This document shows positions 9,772 through 18,633 of a DNA stretch of 64,000 bases, one piece after another. A program made the position numbers and the translations under genes. This stretch comes from an uncultured Flavobacteriaceae bacterium (lineage in GTDB: Bacteria > Bacteroidota > Bacteroidia > Flavobacteriales > Flavobacteriaceae): assembly GCA_938092005.1 (NCBI GenBank), contig CALKOU010000012.1, positions 1 through 64,000 on the forward strand. Direction: 5' to 3'. Below the pieces are notes generated by a model that was given only the letters and a program-made list of their open reading frames with translations, ran no database searches and was not told the DNA's origin. The number at the start of each line of letters is the position of its first letter. Within the stretch, counting starts at the first letter, position 1.

Positions 9772-10252
9772 GTTGTTCTGCTATAAATTTTTGCATGGCC
9801 TCACCTGTCATTTGTGTAATGTTCCAACCTGACAGAGTTTTGGCGCCTTGTTTTTCATAAAAATTAATGGCTGATGTGTTCCAGTCCAATACCACCCACT
9901 GAATACGACGAACTCCTGAGGCTTCCGCAAAAGAAATAAACTTCTTAAGTAATGCAAACCCGATTCCTTTTCCTCTGTGGGACTCGGTTACAATCAGGTC
10001 TTCCAAGTGCCATGACTTGCCTTTCCATGTAGAATAACAGGGATAAAACAACGCTATCCCTACTACCTTCTGATCTAGAGTAGCAACAAAACACCTAAAT
10101 AAAGGTTTCGTGCCAAAACCATCACGTAAAAGCTCCGCTTCGGTAACTTCAACTGCCTCTGGCTCACGTTCAAACATTGCCAACTCTTGAATGAGTCTAA
10201 GAATAGCTGGAACGTCATGGGCTACAGCATCACGAATGACTAGATTTTTCAT
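9758..10252 (-). CDS. GNAT family N-acetyltransferase
   Basis: Transfers an acetyl group from acetyl-CoA to an unknown amine, possibly of the diamine/thialysine acetyltransferase type. The acetyl-CoA loop appears as VTESHRGKGIGFALLKKF (about 98-115), followed by the conserved WNTSAINFYEKQGAK. ATG 10252 is chosen because an exact -7 box lies at 10259-10266, inside the longer in-frame version that would start at 10279. It is 164 residues and overlaps lysC. Confidence 0.85.
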   Translation of the reverse strand: MKNLVIRDAVAHDVPAILRLIQELAMFEREPEAVEVTEAELLRDGFGTKPLFRCFVATLDQKVVGIALFYPCYSTWKGKSWHLEDLIVTESHRGKGIGFALLKKFISFAEASGVRRIQWVVLDWNTSAINFYEKQGAKTLSGWNITQMTGEAMQKFIAEQHARI

Positions 10253-10258
10253 CGAGCA

Positions 10259-10266
10259 CAAATGTA
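10259..10266 (-). promoter_or_regulatory. -7 box of the GNAT-lysC operon
   Basis: On the minus strand TACATTTG matches TAnnTTTG exactly and ends only 6 bases before the ATG at 10252. The message is therefore probably leaderless or nearly so. Confidence 0.6.
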
Positions 10267-10363
10267 CTAACTCTAACAATAATTGGCGTGGATTTCTCTC
10301 ACAGCGTTACATCAATTTGTTTAAAAAATAACGTTCATAAAGTGCAACACAAGAAGTACTTTG

Positions 10364-10371
10364 TACTTTTG
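10364..10371 (+). promoter_or_regulatory. -7 box of mfd
   Basis: TACTTTTG matches TAnnTTTG exactly. It lies inside the longest reading frame (TTG at 10361) and so argues for the downstream GTG start at 10385. Confidence 0.55.
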
Positions 10372-10384
10372 CCAAAAAGCTATC

Positions 10385-13300
10385 GTGAACGAACTTCCAG
10401 TTCTTTATCAAAACCATCCGCAATTTCAGGCTGTTTATCAAAGTGCATTGAAGCATAATCGTGTGTTCGCCTCTGGTCTAGTAGGCTCTAAACACAGTTT
10501 TTTAGTCAAATCATTATTCGAGCAGCACAACGGCACTTTGGTGTGGGTGCTTACAAACAAAGAAGAGGCTGCTTATTTTTTAAACGATCTGGAAGTGTTA
10601 CTACCAGAAGCTCCCGTATTTTTTCCTTCAAGTTATAAACGCCCCTACGCTACCGAAGACACGGACAATGCTAACGTGCTTTTACGAGCTGAGGTGCTAC
10701 AAAAAATCAAAAATAATCCCAAGCAACTGGTCATTACCTATCCCGAAGCGCTTTCAGAGCAAGTGCTAACGCCTAAAGAATTGCAGCGTAAAACTTTAGC
10801 CATAAAAAAAGGGGACGAGCTAAGTATCGATTTTGTTAATGAAACCCTGTTTGATTTTGGATTTAAGCGCGTGGATTTTGTGTCAGAGCCTGGAGAGTTT
10901 GCTGTTCGAGGAGGTATTCTTGATGTGCATTCGTACAGTCATGATGAGCCATTTCGCATTGAATTTTTTGGGGACGAAATTGATACCATACGCAGTTTTG
11001 ACATAACCAGTCAACGCTCCACACAAGCACTAGAAACCATACAGGTTCTTGCCAATATTGAACAAAAAGAAGTTGATGAAGAGCGCCAATCGTTATTATC
11101 TTTTATTTCGGAAAATAGTGTTGTTTGTGTTCAAAATGCAACTGTTATAACCGCTTCGTTAGAGAAGCTTTTTGCATATGCTGAAACATCATATGCCAAT
11201 CTTTCGGGTGAAATTAAGCGATTAGAGCCCCATGCTCTTTTTGTAGACGGAACCCTCTTTCATCACGATTTGGGCAGCCATAAACAAGTGCATTTTACTA
11301 CTGAAATTAAAGAAAACAATATTGTTTTTAACTGCCAACCTCAACCCTACTTTCAACGCAAATTTGATTGGTTTGTTGAACACCTTAACGAAAATGCTGA
11401 AAATCAGCGTACAAATCATATATTTTGCGCTTCGGAAGCGCAAAAAAAGCGCTTGGTGCAAATTGTTGAGGAACTTGCTCCCGAAACTTCTTTTTACTGC
11501 TGGGTGGCACCGCTCTACCAAGGTTTTATAGATGAAGACGAAAACATCATTTGCTATACCGACCATCAACTGTTTGAACGCTATCACAGATTTAGGTTAA
11601 AAAATGGCTATGCCAAAAAGCAAGCCTTATCGTTAAAAGCATTGACACAACTTGAAATTGGTGATTATGTTACGCATATTGATCATGGTATTGGAACTTT
11701 TGGTGGTTTGCAACGCATTGATGTAGAAGGCAAAACACAAGATGCCATTAAACTTTTTTATGGCGATCGAGACATCTTGTATGTAAGCATACACTCGCTT
11801 CATAAAATATCAAAATACAACGGTAAAGATGGCGCTGCACCCAAGGTGTACAAACTTGGTTCAAGCGCATGGAAAAAAATCAAGCAAAAGACCAAAAAAC
11901 GGGTTAAAGAAATAGCGTTTAACTTGATAAATGTTTATGCCAAAAGACGTTTAAACAAAGGGTTTTCTTGTGAAGCCGACACCTATTTGCAACACGAACT
12001 TGAAGCCTCTTTTTTGTTTGAAGATACTCCAGACCAGCGCACTGCAACCGAAGCTGTCAAACAAGACATGGAAGATCAAAAACCCATGGACAGATTGGTT
12101 TGTGGCGATGTAGGTTTTGGTAAAACAGAAGTAGCCATTCGTGCTGCATTTAAGGCTGTTGACAATGGTAAGCAAGTAGCGGTTTTGGTGCCCACAACAA
12201 TTCTTGCTTTTCAGCACTACAACACTTTTGTTAAACGACTCAAAGACTTCCCTGTAACTGTAGATTACCTCAACAGGTTTAGATCAACAAAACAAAAAAA
12301 AGAGGTCCTAGAAGGAGTCTCCAATGGTGCTGTTGATATTGTCATTGGCACCCATCAGTTGGTTGGAAAATCGGTTGCATTTAAAGACTTAGGGCTGCTA
12401 ATCGTAGATGAAGAACAAAAATTTGGGGTTGGGGTAAAAGAAAAATTACGTTCGCTCAAAGAGCACGTAGATGTCCTTACCCTAACGGCAACCCCTATCC
12501 CTAGAACGCTGCAATTTAGCCTAATGGCAGCACGAGATTTATCGGTCATCAATACGCCTCCTCCTAATCGCCACCCTATTGAAAGTCAGGTGATGTCGTG
12601 GAACGAAGAACAGATTCGTGATGGTATTATATATGAACTCCAAAGAGGAGGTCAAGTATTTTTTGTTCATAATCGTATTGATAACATAAAAGAAGTTTCG
12701 GGAGCCTTGCAACGTCTTGTTCCAGATGCGCGGATTGCTACTGCACATGGTCAGTTGGCTGGCAATACACTAGAACGATTAATGCTCGGATTTATAGACG
12801 GGCAATTTGATATTTTGGTAGCAACAACCATTATTGAAAGTGGTCTAGATGTGTCCAATGCGAATACCATATTCATTAACAACGCCAACCATTTTGGATT
12901 AAGTGATTTACACCAAATGCGCGGACGTGTGGGACGCAGCAATAAAAAAGCGTTTTGTTATTTTATAACTCCTCCTTTTTCAGTGCTTACAGCAGATGCA
13001 CGAAAACGCATGGAAGCTATAAGTCAATATACTGCCTTGGGCTCAGGCTTTCAAATTGCCATGAAAGATTTAGAGATCAGAGGGGCAGGGGATCTTCTGG
13101 GTGGTGAACAAAGTGGTTTTATCAATGATATTGGATTTGAAACCTATCAAAAAATATTAAAAAGTGCTATTGAAGAACTCCAACAAAATGAATTTAAAGC
13201 ACTTTATCCCGATCAAAAACCTGTTCCAAAAGAATTGGTCTTGGATACTGACTTTGAAGTCTTTTTTCCTACAGATTACATCAATAACGTCAAAGAACGG

Positions 13301-13699
13301 ATGGTGCAATACCAAGAGTTAGCTGCGCTGAAAACGGAAGAAGAACTCATAGCGTTTGGTACCGCCCTCGAAGATAGGTTTGGTGCCTTGCCAGAACCTA
13401 CACTTGATCTTTTTGAAAGCGTAAGACTCAAGTGGCTAGGAGTTGCACTAGGATTCGAGAAAATAGTCTTGAAAAAACAGAAATGCATTTGCACCTTCCA
13501 TGCCGATCCTGAAAGTGATTTCTATCAAACAAAAGCGTTTCAGTTTATGCTAAGCAAGATGGGAAGCTTGGGTAAAGCACAACTCAAAGAAAAAACAACA
13601 AAAGACAGGCGTAAACTCGTATTGGTAATTGCCGAAGTGAATACCATAAAGAAAGCGATTGATCTGTTAAAAAAACTTCAACAGCCTACAGTTGTTTAA
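10385..13699 (+). CDS. mfd: Transcription-repair coupling factor
   Basis: Removes RNA polymerase stalled at DNA lesions and recruits UvrA. Domains in order: UvrB-homology N-terminus, RNA-polymerase-interacting CarD-like domain (GDYVTHIDHGIGTFGG, about 426), SF2 translocase with Walker A GDVGFGKTE (about 575), DEEQ box IVDEEQKFGV (about 675) and TATPIPRTL, motif VI MRGRVGRSNKKAF, and the C-terminal TRCF domain. GTG 10385 gives 1104 residues; a TTG at 10361 would lie upstream of the transcript. The 3' end overlaps the convergent gene by 14 bases. Confidence 0.96.
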   Translation: MNELPVLYQNHPQFQAVYQSALKHNRVFASGLVGSKHSFLVKSLFEQHNGTLVWVLTNKEEAAYFLNDLEVLLPEAPVFFPSSYKRPYATEDTDNANVLLRAEVLQKIKNNPKQLVITYPEALSEQVLTPKELQRKTLAIKKGDELSIDFVNETLFDFGFKRVDFVSEPGEFAVRGGILDVHSYSHDEPFRIEFFGDEIDTIRSFDITSQRSTQALETIQVLANIEQKEVDEERQSLLSFISENSVVCVQNATVITASLEKLFAYAETSYANLSGEIKRLEPHALFVDGTLFHHDLGSHKQVHFTTEIKENNIVFNCQPQPYFQRKFDWFVEHLNENAENQRTNHIFCASEAQKKRLVQIVEELAPETSFYCWVAPLYQGFIDEDENIICYTDHQLFERYHRFRLKNGYAKKQALSLKALTQLEIGDYVTHIDHGIGTFGGLQRIDVEGKTQDAIKLFYGDRDILYVSIHSLHKISKYNGKDGAAPKVYKLGSSAWKKIKQKTKKRVKEIAFNLINVYAKRRLNKGFSCEADTYLQHELEASFLFEDTPDQRTATEAVKQDMEDQKPMDRLVCGDVGFGKTEVAIRAAFKAVDNGKQVAVLVPTTILAFQHYNTFVKRLKDFPVTVDYLNRFRSTKQKKEVLEGVSNGAVDIVIGTHQLVGKSVAFKDLGLLIVDEEQKFGVGVKEKLRSLKEHVDVLTLTATPIPRTLQFSLMAARDLSVINTPPPNRHPIESQVMSWNEEQIRDGIIYELQRGGQVFFVHNRIDNIKEVSGALQRLVPDARIATAHGQLAGNTLERLMLGFIDGQFDILVATTIIESGLDVSNANTIFINNANHFGLSDLHQMRGRVGRSNKKAFCYFITPPFSVLTADARKRMEAISQYTALGSGFQIAMKDLEIRGAGDLLGGEQSGFINDIGFETYQKILKSAIEELQQNEFKALYPDQKPVPKELVLDTDFEVFFPTDYINNVKERMVQYQELAALKTEEELIAFGTALEDRFGALPEPTLDLFESVRLKWLGVALGFEKIVLKKQKCICTFHADPESDFYQTKAFQFMLSKMGSLGKAQLKEKTTKDRRKLVLVIAEVNTIKKAIDLLKKLQQPTVV

Positions 13700-14345
13700 G
13701 GTCTTTAATTACCCGAAATGCCTTATCAACTTGATCGTCGTTAACCAAAATAGTAAACTCGTTAGAGGTTGATATTACCTCACAAATATTGATTCCTTCC
13801 CACGAAAGGCGTTGGAAAACAAAGTAATATATCCCAGGGATAGCTACATTTTCAACAGGTAATTTTAATGTTATAGAAGACAGGTTTTCTTCCCGGTGCA
13901 AACAAAGTTCTTGTGCAAGATACGTATCTACCATGGGAGCTAAATGTTGGCTTACCACAATATTGCACTCATGAACGCCCCTAGAAGACGTGTAAAAATT
14001 TTCACTCGACAGTTGAAGTTGAGAAAGTAATTTTGCTTGTGCAGCAAGTAAGGTATCCGAGGCTTTAAAATTATAATCAATTAGAGCAGAACGCACGGTT
14101 ATATCGCCAATATTCTTTAGGGTTTTAATGATTTTATGTGAATGACGAAATTCTAAATCTGTGGATAATCGCTTTAGGGCCATTACGATGGCTCCTGTAC
14201 GGACAGGTTTTTGCGTTTGTGCTTGTACATCTTCTTGCATCATACGAGAAAGCGATGTTAAGTTGATAATTCCTTGGGTAAGCGCACTAATTAAAAAGGG
14301 TTTTGACTTAATATAGGCCTCCACAGCAGATGCAATCGTCTTCAT
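13686..14345 (-). CDS. Conserved flavobacterial protein with ACT-like C-terminus
   Basis: A 219-residue cytoplasmic protein without signal peptide. The N-terminal half (about 1-75) looks helical and winged-helix-like (ALTQGIINLTSLSRMMQED, then KPVRTGAIVMALKRLS). The C-terminal part (about 150-219, LPVENVAIPGIYYFVFQRL followed by INICEVISTSNEFTILVND) resembles the ACT domain of aspartate kinases, and homologues are sometimes labelled aspartate kinase. No kinase domain is present, so that label would be wrong. It may be an amino-acid-sensing regulator; the function is unknown. It converges on mfd. Confidence 0.65.
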   Translation of the reverse strand: MKTIASAVEAYIKSKPFLISALTQGIINLTSLSRMMQEDVQAQTQKPVRTGAIVMALKRLSTDLEFRHSHKIIKTLKNIGDITVRSALIDYNFKASDTLLAAQAKLLSQLQLSSENFYTSSRGVHECNIVVSQHLAPMVDTYLAQELCLHREENLSSITLKLPVENVAIPGIYYFVFQRLSWEGINICEVISTSNEFTILVNDDQVDKAFRVIKDLKQL

Positions 14346-14363
14346 GTGTGTTTAATTATTTCA

Positions 14364-14371
14364 CAAAAATA
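14364..14371 (-). promoter_or_regulatory. -7 box of the ACT-like gene
   Basis: On the minus strand TATTTTTG is an exact TAnnTTTG match, 18 bases before the ATG at 14345. Confidence 0.5.
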
Positions 14372-14406
14372 TAAATAATAAAACAAACTGTTATAATTAT
14401 AACAAT

Positions 14407-14763
14407 CTAAACAAAATAAAACGCCTGTTTGGTATGCGTAAGCGCATGGATAGGTGGCTGTCCTACAATACTAATAATATCAAAACGGGTTTCTCCTTGC
14501 CAGTTCAATTTTTGCACATAAAAATCGGCTGCACGTGCCAATAACTTGCGCTTCTTGGGAGTGACAAACGTTTCTGGAGCGCCATAAATAGCTGACTTTC
14601 GCCATTTAACTTCAATTATGGCCAACACATCGTCTTTAGAAGCAATAATATCAATCTCGGCTTTTTGGTAGTAAAAGTTACGTTTCAAAATAGTGTAGCC
14701 CTGTTCTTGTAAATAAGCACAAGCCATATTTTCGCCTTGCTTCCCTTTGTCAACAGTATTCAT
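14407..14763 (-). CDS. YraN family (UPF0102) nuclease-fold protein
   Basis: A small protein of the restriction-endonuclease-like fold, function unknown. Conserved features are the N-terminal GKQGENMACAYLQEQGYTIL, the metal-site Glu and Asp in YQKAEIDIIA, and IIEVKWRKS with the E-x-K motif (about residue 50). The 118-residue length is normal. It is monocistronic, divergent from metG; a near-match -7 box (TATCTTTA) lies at 14786-14793 on the minus strand. Confidence 0.85.
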   Translation of the reverse strand: MNTVDKGKQGENMACAYLQEQGYTILKRNFYYQKAEIDIIASKDDVLAIIEVKWRKSAIYGAPETFVTPKKRKLLARAADFYVQKLNWQGETRFDIISIVGQPPIHALTHTKQAFYFV

Positions 14764-14825
14764 AGGATTAAGGATTTGAGAAGTTTAAAGATAATGAACT
14801 CATGCAAGTTAGGGTATAAAATCCC

Positions 14826-14833
14826 TATTTTTG
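14826..14833 (+). promoter_or_regulatory. -7 box of metG
   Basis: TATTTTTG is an exact TAnnTTTG match, 16 bases before the metG ATG. Confidence 0.55.
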
Positions 14834-14849
14834 TGCACATAAATTTATT

Positions 14850-16529
14850 ATGAGTAAACGCTACACCATTACCGCTGCCCTACCCTATACCAATGGCCCC
14901 ATTCATATTGGCCATATGGCTGGCGTTTATGTTCCTGCTGACATCTATGCGCGCTACTTGCGCTTGCGCGGAAAAGAGGTACTGTTTATTTGTGGTAGTG
15001 ATGAACATGGCGTTGCCATTTCAATGAAGGCTAAAAAGGAAGGCATAACCCCTAAACAAGTTATTGATAAATACCACAACATCATCCATAATGCATTTAA
15101 CGATTTTGGTATTACTTTCGATTACTACGGCAGAACATCAAGTGAAGTGCATCACAAAACAGCACAGGCATTTTTTAAAACCATTCACGAGCAAGATGGT
15201 TTTGAAACCCAAACCACCGAACAACTTTATGATGCTAAAGAAGATCAATTTTTGGCTGACCGCTATGTTGTAGGTACTTGTCCAAAATGTAGCCATGATG
15301 AAGCTTATGGAGATCAATGTGAAGCATGTGGAAGCTCATTAAACGCAACCGATCTGATACATCCTAAATCTGCACTTTCTGGAGAAACACCAAGCTTAAA
15401 AACAACAACACATTGGTACTTACCGCTAAATAGATATGAAACCTTTTTAAGGTCGTGGATTTTAGAAGGGCATCAAAATGACTGGAAACCAAATGTTTTG
15501 GGACAAGTAAAATCGTGGCTTGACGATGGATTGCGCCCAAGAGCAGTAACCCGTGATTTGTCGTGGGGAATTCCCGTGCCTGTTGAAGGCGGCGAAAATA
15601 AGGTGCTCTATGTTTGGTTCGACGCACCTATTGGCTACATTTCGGCCACAAAAGAATGGGCGGCCAAAGAAGGAAAAGATTGGAAATCCTTTTGGCAAGA
15701 TGAGCAGACAGAATTAGTGCATTTTATTGGAAAAGACAACATCGTATTTCACTGCATTATTTTTCCTGCGGTGCTTAAAGCCATGGGGAATTATGTACTG
15801 CCCAAAAATGTACCTGCCAACGAATTTTTGAATTTAGAAGGTCAGAAATTATCAACTTCTAAGAATTGGGCTGTTTGGCTACACGAATACCTTGACGACT
15901 TTCCAGAAAAGCAAGATGTGCTTCGTTATGTATTAACAGCAAATGCGCCCGAAACAAAAGATAATGACTTTACCTGGAATGACTTTCAACACCGAAATAA
16001 CAGTGAGCTTGTTGCCATTTTTGGAAACTTTGTAAATCGGGTCGTGGTGCTTATGCGAAAGTATTACGACAACGTTGTTCCACAACCCAATGCGTTGACA
16101 GAAACAGATGAAGAAACCTTACAAACGCTAAAAGATGCACCTGAAAAAATTGCTGCTTTAATTGAGCAATACAAATTTAGAGCTGCAAGTCAAGAAATGA
16201 TGCAGCTTGCGCGTGTCGGAAATAAATATTTAGCAGACGAAGAGCCATGGAAGTTGAATAAAACAAATCCTGAGCGTGTAGCTACCATCATGAATGTTGC
16301 CACGCAAGTGGTTGCTGGATTAGCAATTCTGTCGGAGCCTTTTTTACCCAATGCCTCCAAAAAACTACGCAATATGCTGCTGCTAGATACATCTTTGGGT
16401 TGGGAATCCGTTGTGAATGAAGTGCTTGTCAAACCAGCGCATGAGCTTGGTGAGGCACAGCTGTTGTTTGAAAAAATTGAAGATGAGGCAATTGCTTTTC
16501 AGCAACAAAAATTAGCTGGCACAAGCTAA
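14850..16529 (+). CDS. metG: Methionyl-tRNA synthetase lacking the C-terminal tRNA-binding domain
   Basis: Class I synthetase that charges tRNA-Met. Seen are the HIGH motif [10 protein letters not shown] (about 19-22), a zinc knuckle with four Cys in [18 protein letters not shown] (about 148), the catalytic segment [13 protein letters not shown], and the KMSKS equivalent KLSTS (about 332). The protein stops at residue 559 after the anticodon-binding helical domain. From memory, many relatives run to about 690 residues with a C-terminal EMAP/Trbp111-type OB domain. No remnant of that domain is seen downstream, where another gene begins within 65 bases. Confidence 0.95.
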   Translation: MSKRYTITAALPYTNGPIHIGHMAGVYVPADIYARYLRLRGKEVLFICGSDEHGVAISMKAKKEGITPKQVIDKYHNIIHNAFNDFGITFDYYGRTSSEVHHKTAQAFFKTIHEQDGFETQTTEQLYDAKEDQFLADRYVVGTCPKCSHDEAYGDQCEACGSSLNATDLIHPKSALSGETPSLKTTTHWYLPLNRYETFLRSWILEGHQNDWKPNVLGQVKSWLDDGLRPRAVTRDLSWGIPVPVEGGENKVLYVWFDAPIGYISATKEWAAKEGKDWKSFWQDEQTELVHFIGKDNIVFHCIIFPAVLKAMGNYVLPKNVPANEFLNLEGQKLSTSKNWAVWLHEYLDDFPEKQDVLRYVLTANAPETKDNDFTWNDFQHRNNSELVAIFGNFVNRVVVLMRKYYDNVVPQPNALTETDEETLQTLKDAPEKIAALIEQYKFRAASQEMMQLARVGNKYLADEEPWKLNKTNPERVATIMNVATQVVAGLAILSEPFLPNASKKLRNMLLLDTSLGWESVVNEVLVKPAHELGEAQLLFEKIEDEAIAFQQQKLAGTS

Positions 16530-16593
16530 CAAACCTTATTTTTTTGAATTCAAATAAAATTAGGTACTTTTACAGCACCTAAATTTTATTACT

Positions 16594-16812
16594 ATGATCT
16601 CATTTCCCACCTACAAAAAGCTTTTTGCTTTTGGTACTGCGCTAATCATTATTACCGTTCCATTTCTTTATTTTCATAACGTTGATACTGAAACATTTTT
16701 TAAACTTATACTAGTCCTAAACCTAGATATTGGTATTGCTGCAACGCTAAACTTTTTAGGCATTCTTTTGGTTTTAACGTCCTTTTTTTTACGTAAAGTA
16801 ACAATCCGCTAA
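16594..16812 (+). CDS. Small two-helix membrane protein, unknown function
   Basis: A 72-residue protein with two predicted transmembrane segments: FGTALIIITVPFLYF (about 11-25) and a longer one around IAATLNFLGILLVLTSFFL (about 48-66). The C-terminus is basic (RKVTIR). It sits between metG and the deacetylase-like gene, with 17 bases to the latter, so the two may be co-transcribed. A weak -7 box (TACTTTTA) lies upstream. I do not recognise the family. Confidence 0.6.
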   Translation: MISFPTYKKLFAFGTALIIITVPFLYFHNVDTETFFKLILVLNLDIGIAATLNFLGILLVLTSFFLRKVTIR

Positions 16813-16829
16813 GACGTATCTTAGCGGCA

Positions 16830-17732
16830 ATGATTCGCATTGCACATCATCCCATTTACGCACACCCACTACCAGAAGGGCATCGCTTTCCAATGGCTAA
16901 GTATGAATTATTACCGCAACAGCTAATACTTGAGGGGACATGCAGCAGTGACCAGTTTTTTGCACCCAGCCGCATCAACGACAGCCATATTCTACGCACG
17001 CATTGTGCTGCTTATTACCAAAATCTAGTAACGTTAAACCTATCAAAGAAAGAAGCACGACGTATTGGATTTCCACTGTCAAAGGAACTTATAGATCGAG
17101 AATGTGTTATTGCACAAGGCACACTGGACGGTTGTGATTTTGCGCTAGAAAATGGTATTGCATTTAATATCGCAGGTGGTACGCACCACGCTTTTTATGA
17201 TAAAGCAGAGGCATTTTGTTTATTGAATGACCAAGCAATTGGAGCAGACTACTTGTTACATCATCAAAAAGTAACCAAAGTGCTCATCGTTGACCTAGAT
17301 GTTCATCAAGGAAACGGAACAGCAGCTATTTTTCAAAACAACCCAAACGTATTTACTTTTTCCATGCATGGCAAAGGAAACTACCCGTTCCAAAAAGAAA
17401 AAAGTGATTTAGATATCCCATTAGCAGACAACACATCAGACGCCGTTTATTTAGAAACGCTGCATCATGAATTAACGCATCTTTTGAAAACAGTACAACC
17501 CGACTTTGTGTTTTATCTTTCTGGAGTGGATGTTTTGGAACATGATAAACTGGGACGATTATCACTAACAATAGAAGGTGCCAAAAAAAGAGATGCGTTG
17601 GTGTTCTCACATTGCTATGAGCGTAACATTCCCGTGCAATGTAGTATGGGTGGTGGCTATGCGCCTGATGTGAACATCATCGTTGAGGCGCACGCCAACA
17701 CCTATCGCGTAGCAACAGAAATTTACGACTAA
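16830..17732 (+). CDS. Histone-deacetylase superfamily amidohydrolase (class IV-like)
   Basis: Zinc hydrolase of the HDAC/acetylpolyamine amidohydrolase superfamily. Zinc ligands and active-site residues are visible: GGTHHAF (tandem His, about 113-118), DLDVHQGNGT (Asp and His ligands, about 153) and SGVDVLEHDKLG (Asp ligand, about 232). At 300 residues and with YAHPLPEGHRFPMAKY at the start it resembles the HDAC11-like bacterial group. The substrate is unknown; protein or small-molecule deacetylation is possible. The stop codon abuts that of convergent ssb with no intervening base. Confidence 0.85.
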   Translation: MIRIAHHPIYAHPLPEGHRFPMAKYELLPQQLILEGTCSSDQFFAPSRINDSHILRTHCAAYYQNLVTLNLSKKEARRIGFPLSKELIDRECVIAQGTLDGCDFALENGIAFNIAGGTHHAFYDKAEAFCLLNDQAIGADYLLHHQKVTKVLIVDLDVHQGNGTAAIFQNNPNVFTFSMHGKGNYPFQKEKSDLDIPLADNTSDAVYLETLHHELTHLLKTVQPDFVFYLSGVDVLEHDKLGRLSLTIEGAKKRDALVFSHCYERNIPVQCSMGGGYAPDVNIIVEAHANTYRVATEIYD

Positions 17733-18059
17733 TTACAACAACTGCATTTCGTCTAAATGAATTTCGGCTGTACGCCGCTTCTCGCCCAGCTTCGTTTCGT
17801 ATTCACGGTATTCCAGATGTCCTCTGCAAGCAACGTGACTTCCTTTTTTAAGATGTTCTAAGCATATTTCTGCCAACTTGTTCCAAGCAACAATTCGATG
17901 CCATTGAGTTTTCTCAATTTTCTCACCGTCTTTATTTTTAAATCGATGATTGGTTGCTAAGGAAAAGGTAGCTAACTTTTTGTCAGAATCTAATTTTACT
18001 TCTTCAGGCTTGTCGCCTAAGTGACCAATTAGCATAACACTGTTCTGAAGAGTACTCAT
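17733..18059 (-). CDS. ssb: Single-stranded DNA-binding protein, short form
   Basis: OB-fold ssDNA-binding protein. It begins MSTLQNSVMLIGHLGDKPE and includes TQWHRIVAWNKLAE and GHLEYREYETKLGEKR, the core OB sequence. At 108 residues it ends right after the OB fold and lacks the glycine-rich linker and acidic tip with which replicative SSBs recruit partner proteins. It is therefore more likely a secondary paralogue than the main replication SSB. Confidence 0.9.
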   Translation of the reverse strand: MSTLQNSVMLIGHLGDKPEEVKLDSDKKLATFSLATNHRFKNKDGEKIEKTQWHRIVAWNKLAEICLEHLKKGSHVACRGHLEYREYETKLGEKRRTAEIHLDEMQLL

Positions 18060-18089
18060 GATAAGGGGATTTTAAAGATTAATAATTTA

Positions 18090-18554
18090 CTATCGCCAGC
18101 GCTGACTGCGTAACAACAACGCTGCTTTTACAACATCTTGCCTACTAATTTGCCCTACTAATCTACCCTGTTCTAAAACGGGAAGTCTTCGCCGGTTGGT
18201 TTTGTGAAACAAAGTAGCGGCATCAAAAATCGTTTTATCTGACGTAATTGTGTCTACTTCAACAGTCATATTGTCTTTCACCTTACGGTCAAAAAAAGGC
18301 TGGTTGAAGTACTTACTTTCAGAAAGATGCTTGATGCAATCTGCCTCGGAAACAATACCAACAAGTCTTGACAAGTCATCGACCACGGGACCTCCCGAAA
18401 TCTTGTTGCGAATTAATATGCGCATAACTTCCAAAATGGATTGCTCAGTAGAAAACGTAATCAAATTGCGTGTCATATAATCCTTCACCAATAGCGATTT
18501 TCTTCGCTTGGTAACGAGTTTTTGACGCGCCGCTTGAAAACTTTTTATAGGCAT
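18090..18554 (-). CDS. CBS-domain pair protein
   Basis: A 154-residue cytoplasmic protein composed of a basic N-terminus (about 1-22) and two CBS domains (about 23-85 and 95-150), each with the typical VxD-xxRLVGxxS pattern (VVDDLSRLVGIVSEAD and VLEQGRLVGQISRQD). CBS pairs bind adenine nucleotides and regulate partner proteins; no partner is obvious here. It is upstream of ssb on the same strand (30 bases between), so the two may share a transcript. Confidence 0.85.
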   Translation of the reverse strand: MPIKSFQAARQKLVTKRRKSLLVKDYMTRNLITFSTEQSILEVMRILIRNKISGGPVVDDLSRLVGIVSEADCIKHLSESKYFNQPFFDRKVKDNMTVEVDTITSDKTIFDAATLFHKTNRRRLPVLEQGRLVGQISRQDVVKAALLLRSQRWR

Positions 18555-18633
18555 GTTGATGTTTTGTTGAACAAAAGATAGTAAAAAAAATTTAAATCAA
18601 AATAGTATGCGTAAAAAAGATACATTTATAGAC

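Noticed and set aside
10361-10384. TTG start for Mfd at 10361
   Set aside because: The -7 box at 10364-10371 would be inside the coding sequence; GTG 10385 fits the promoter and gives a normal length.
16530-16593. Frameshifted remnant of the MetG C-terminal domain
   Set aside because: None of the frames after the metG stop shows OB-domain sequence, and a separate small membrane protein gene starts at 16594.
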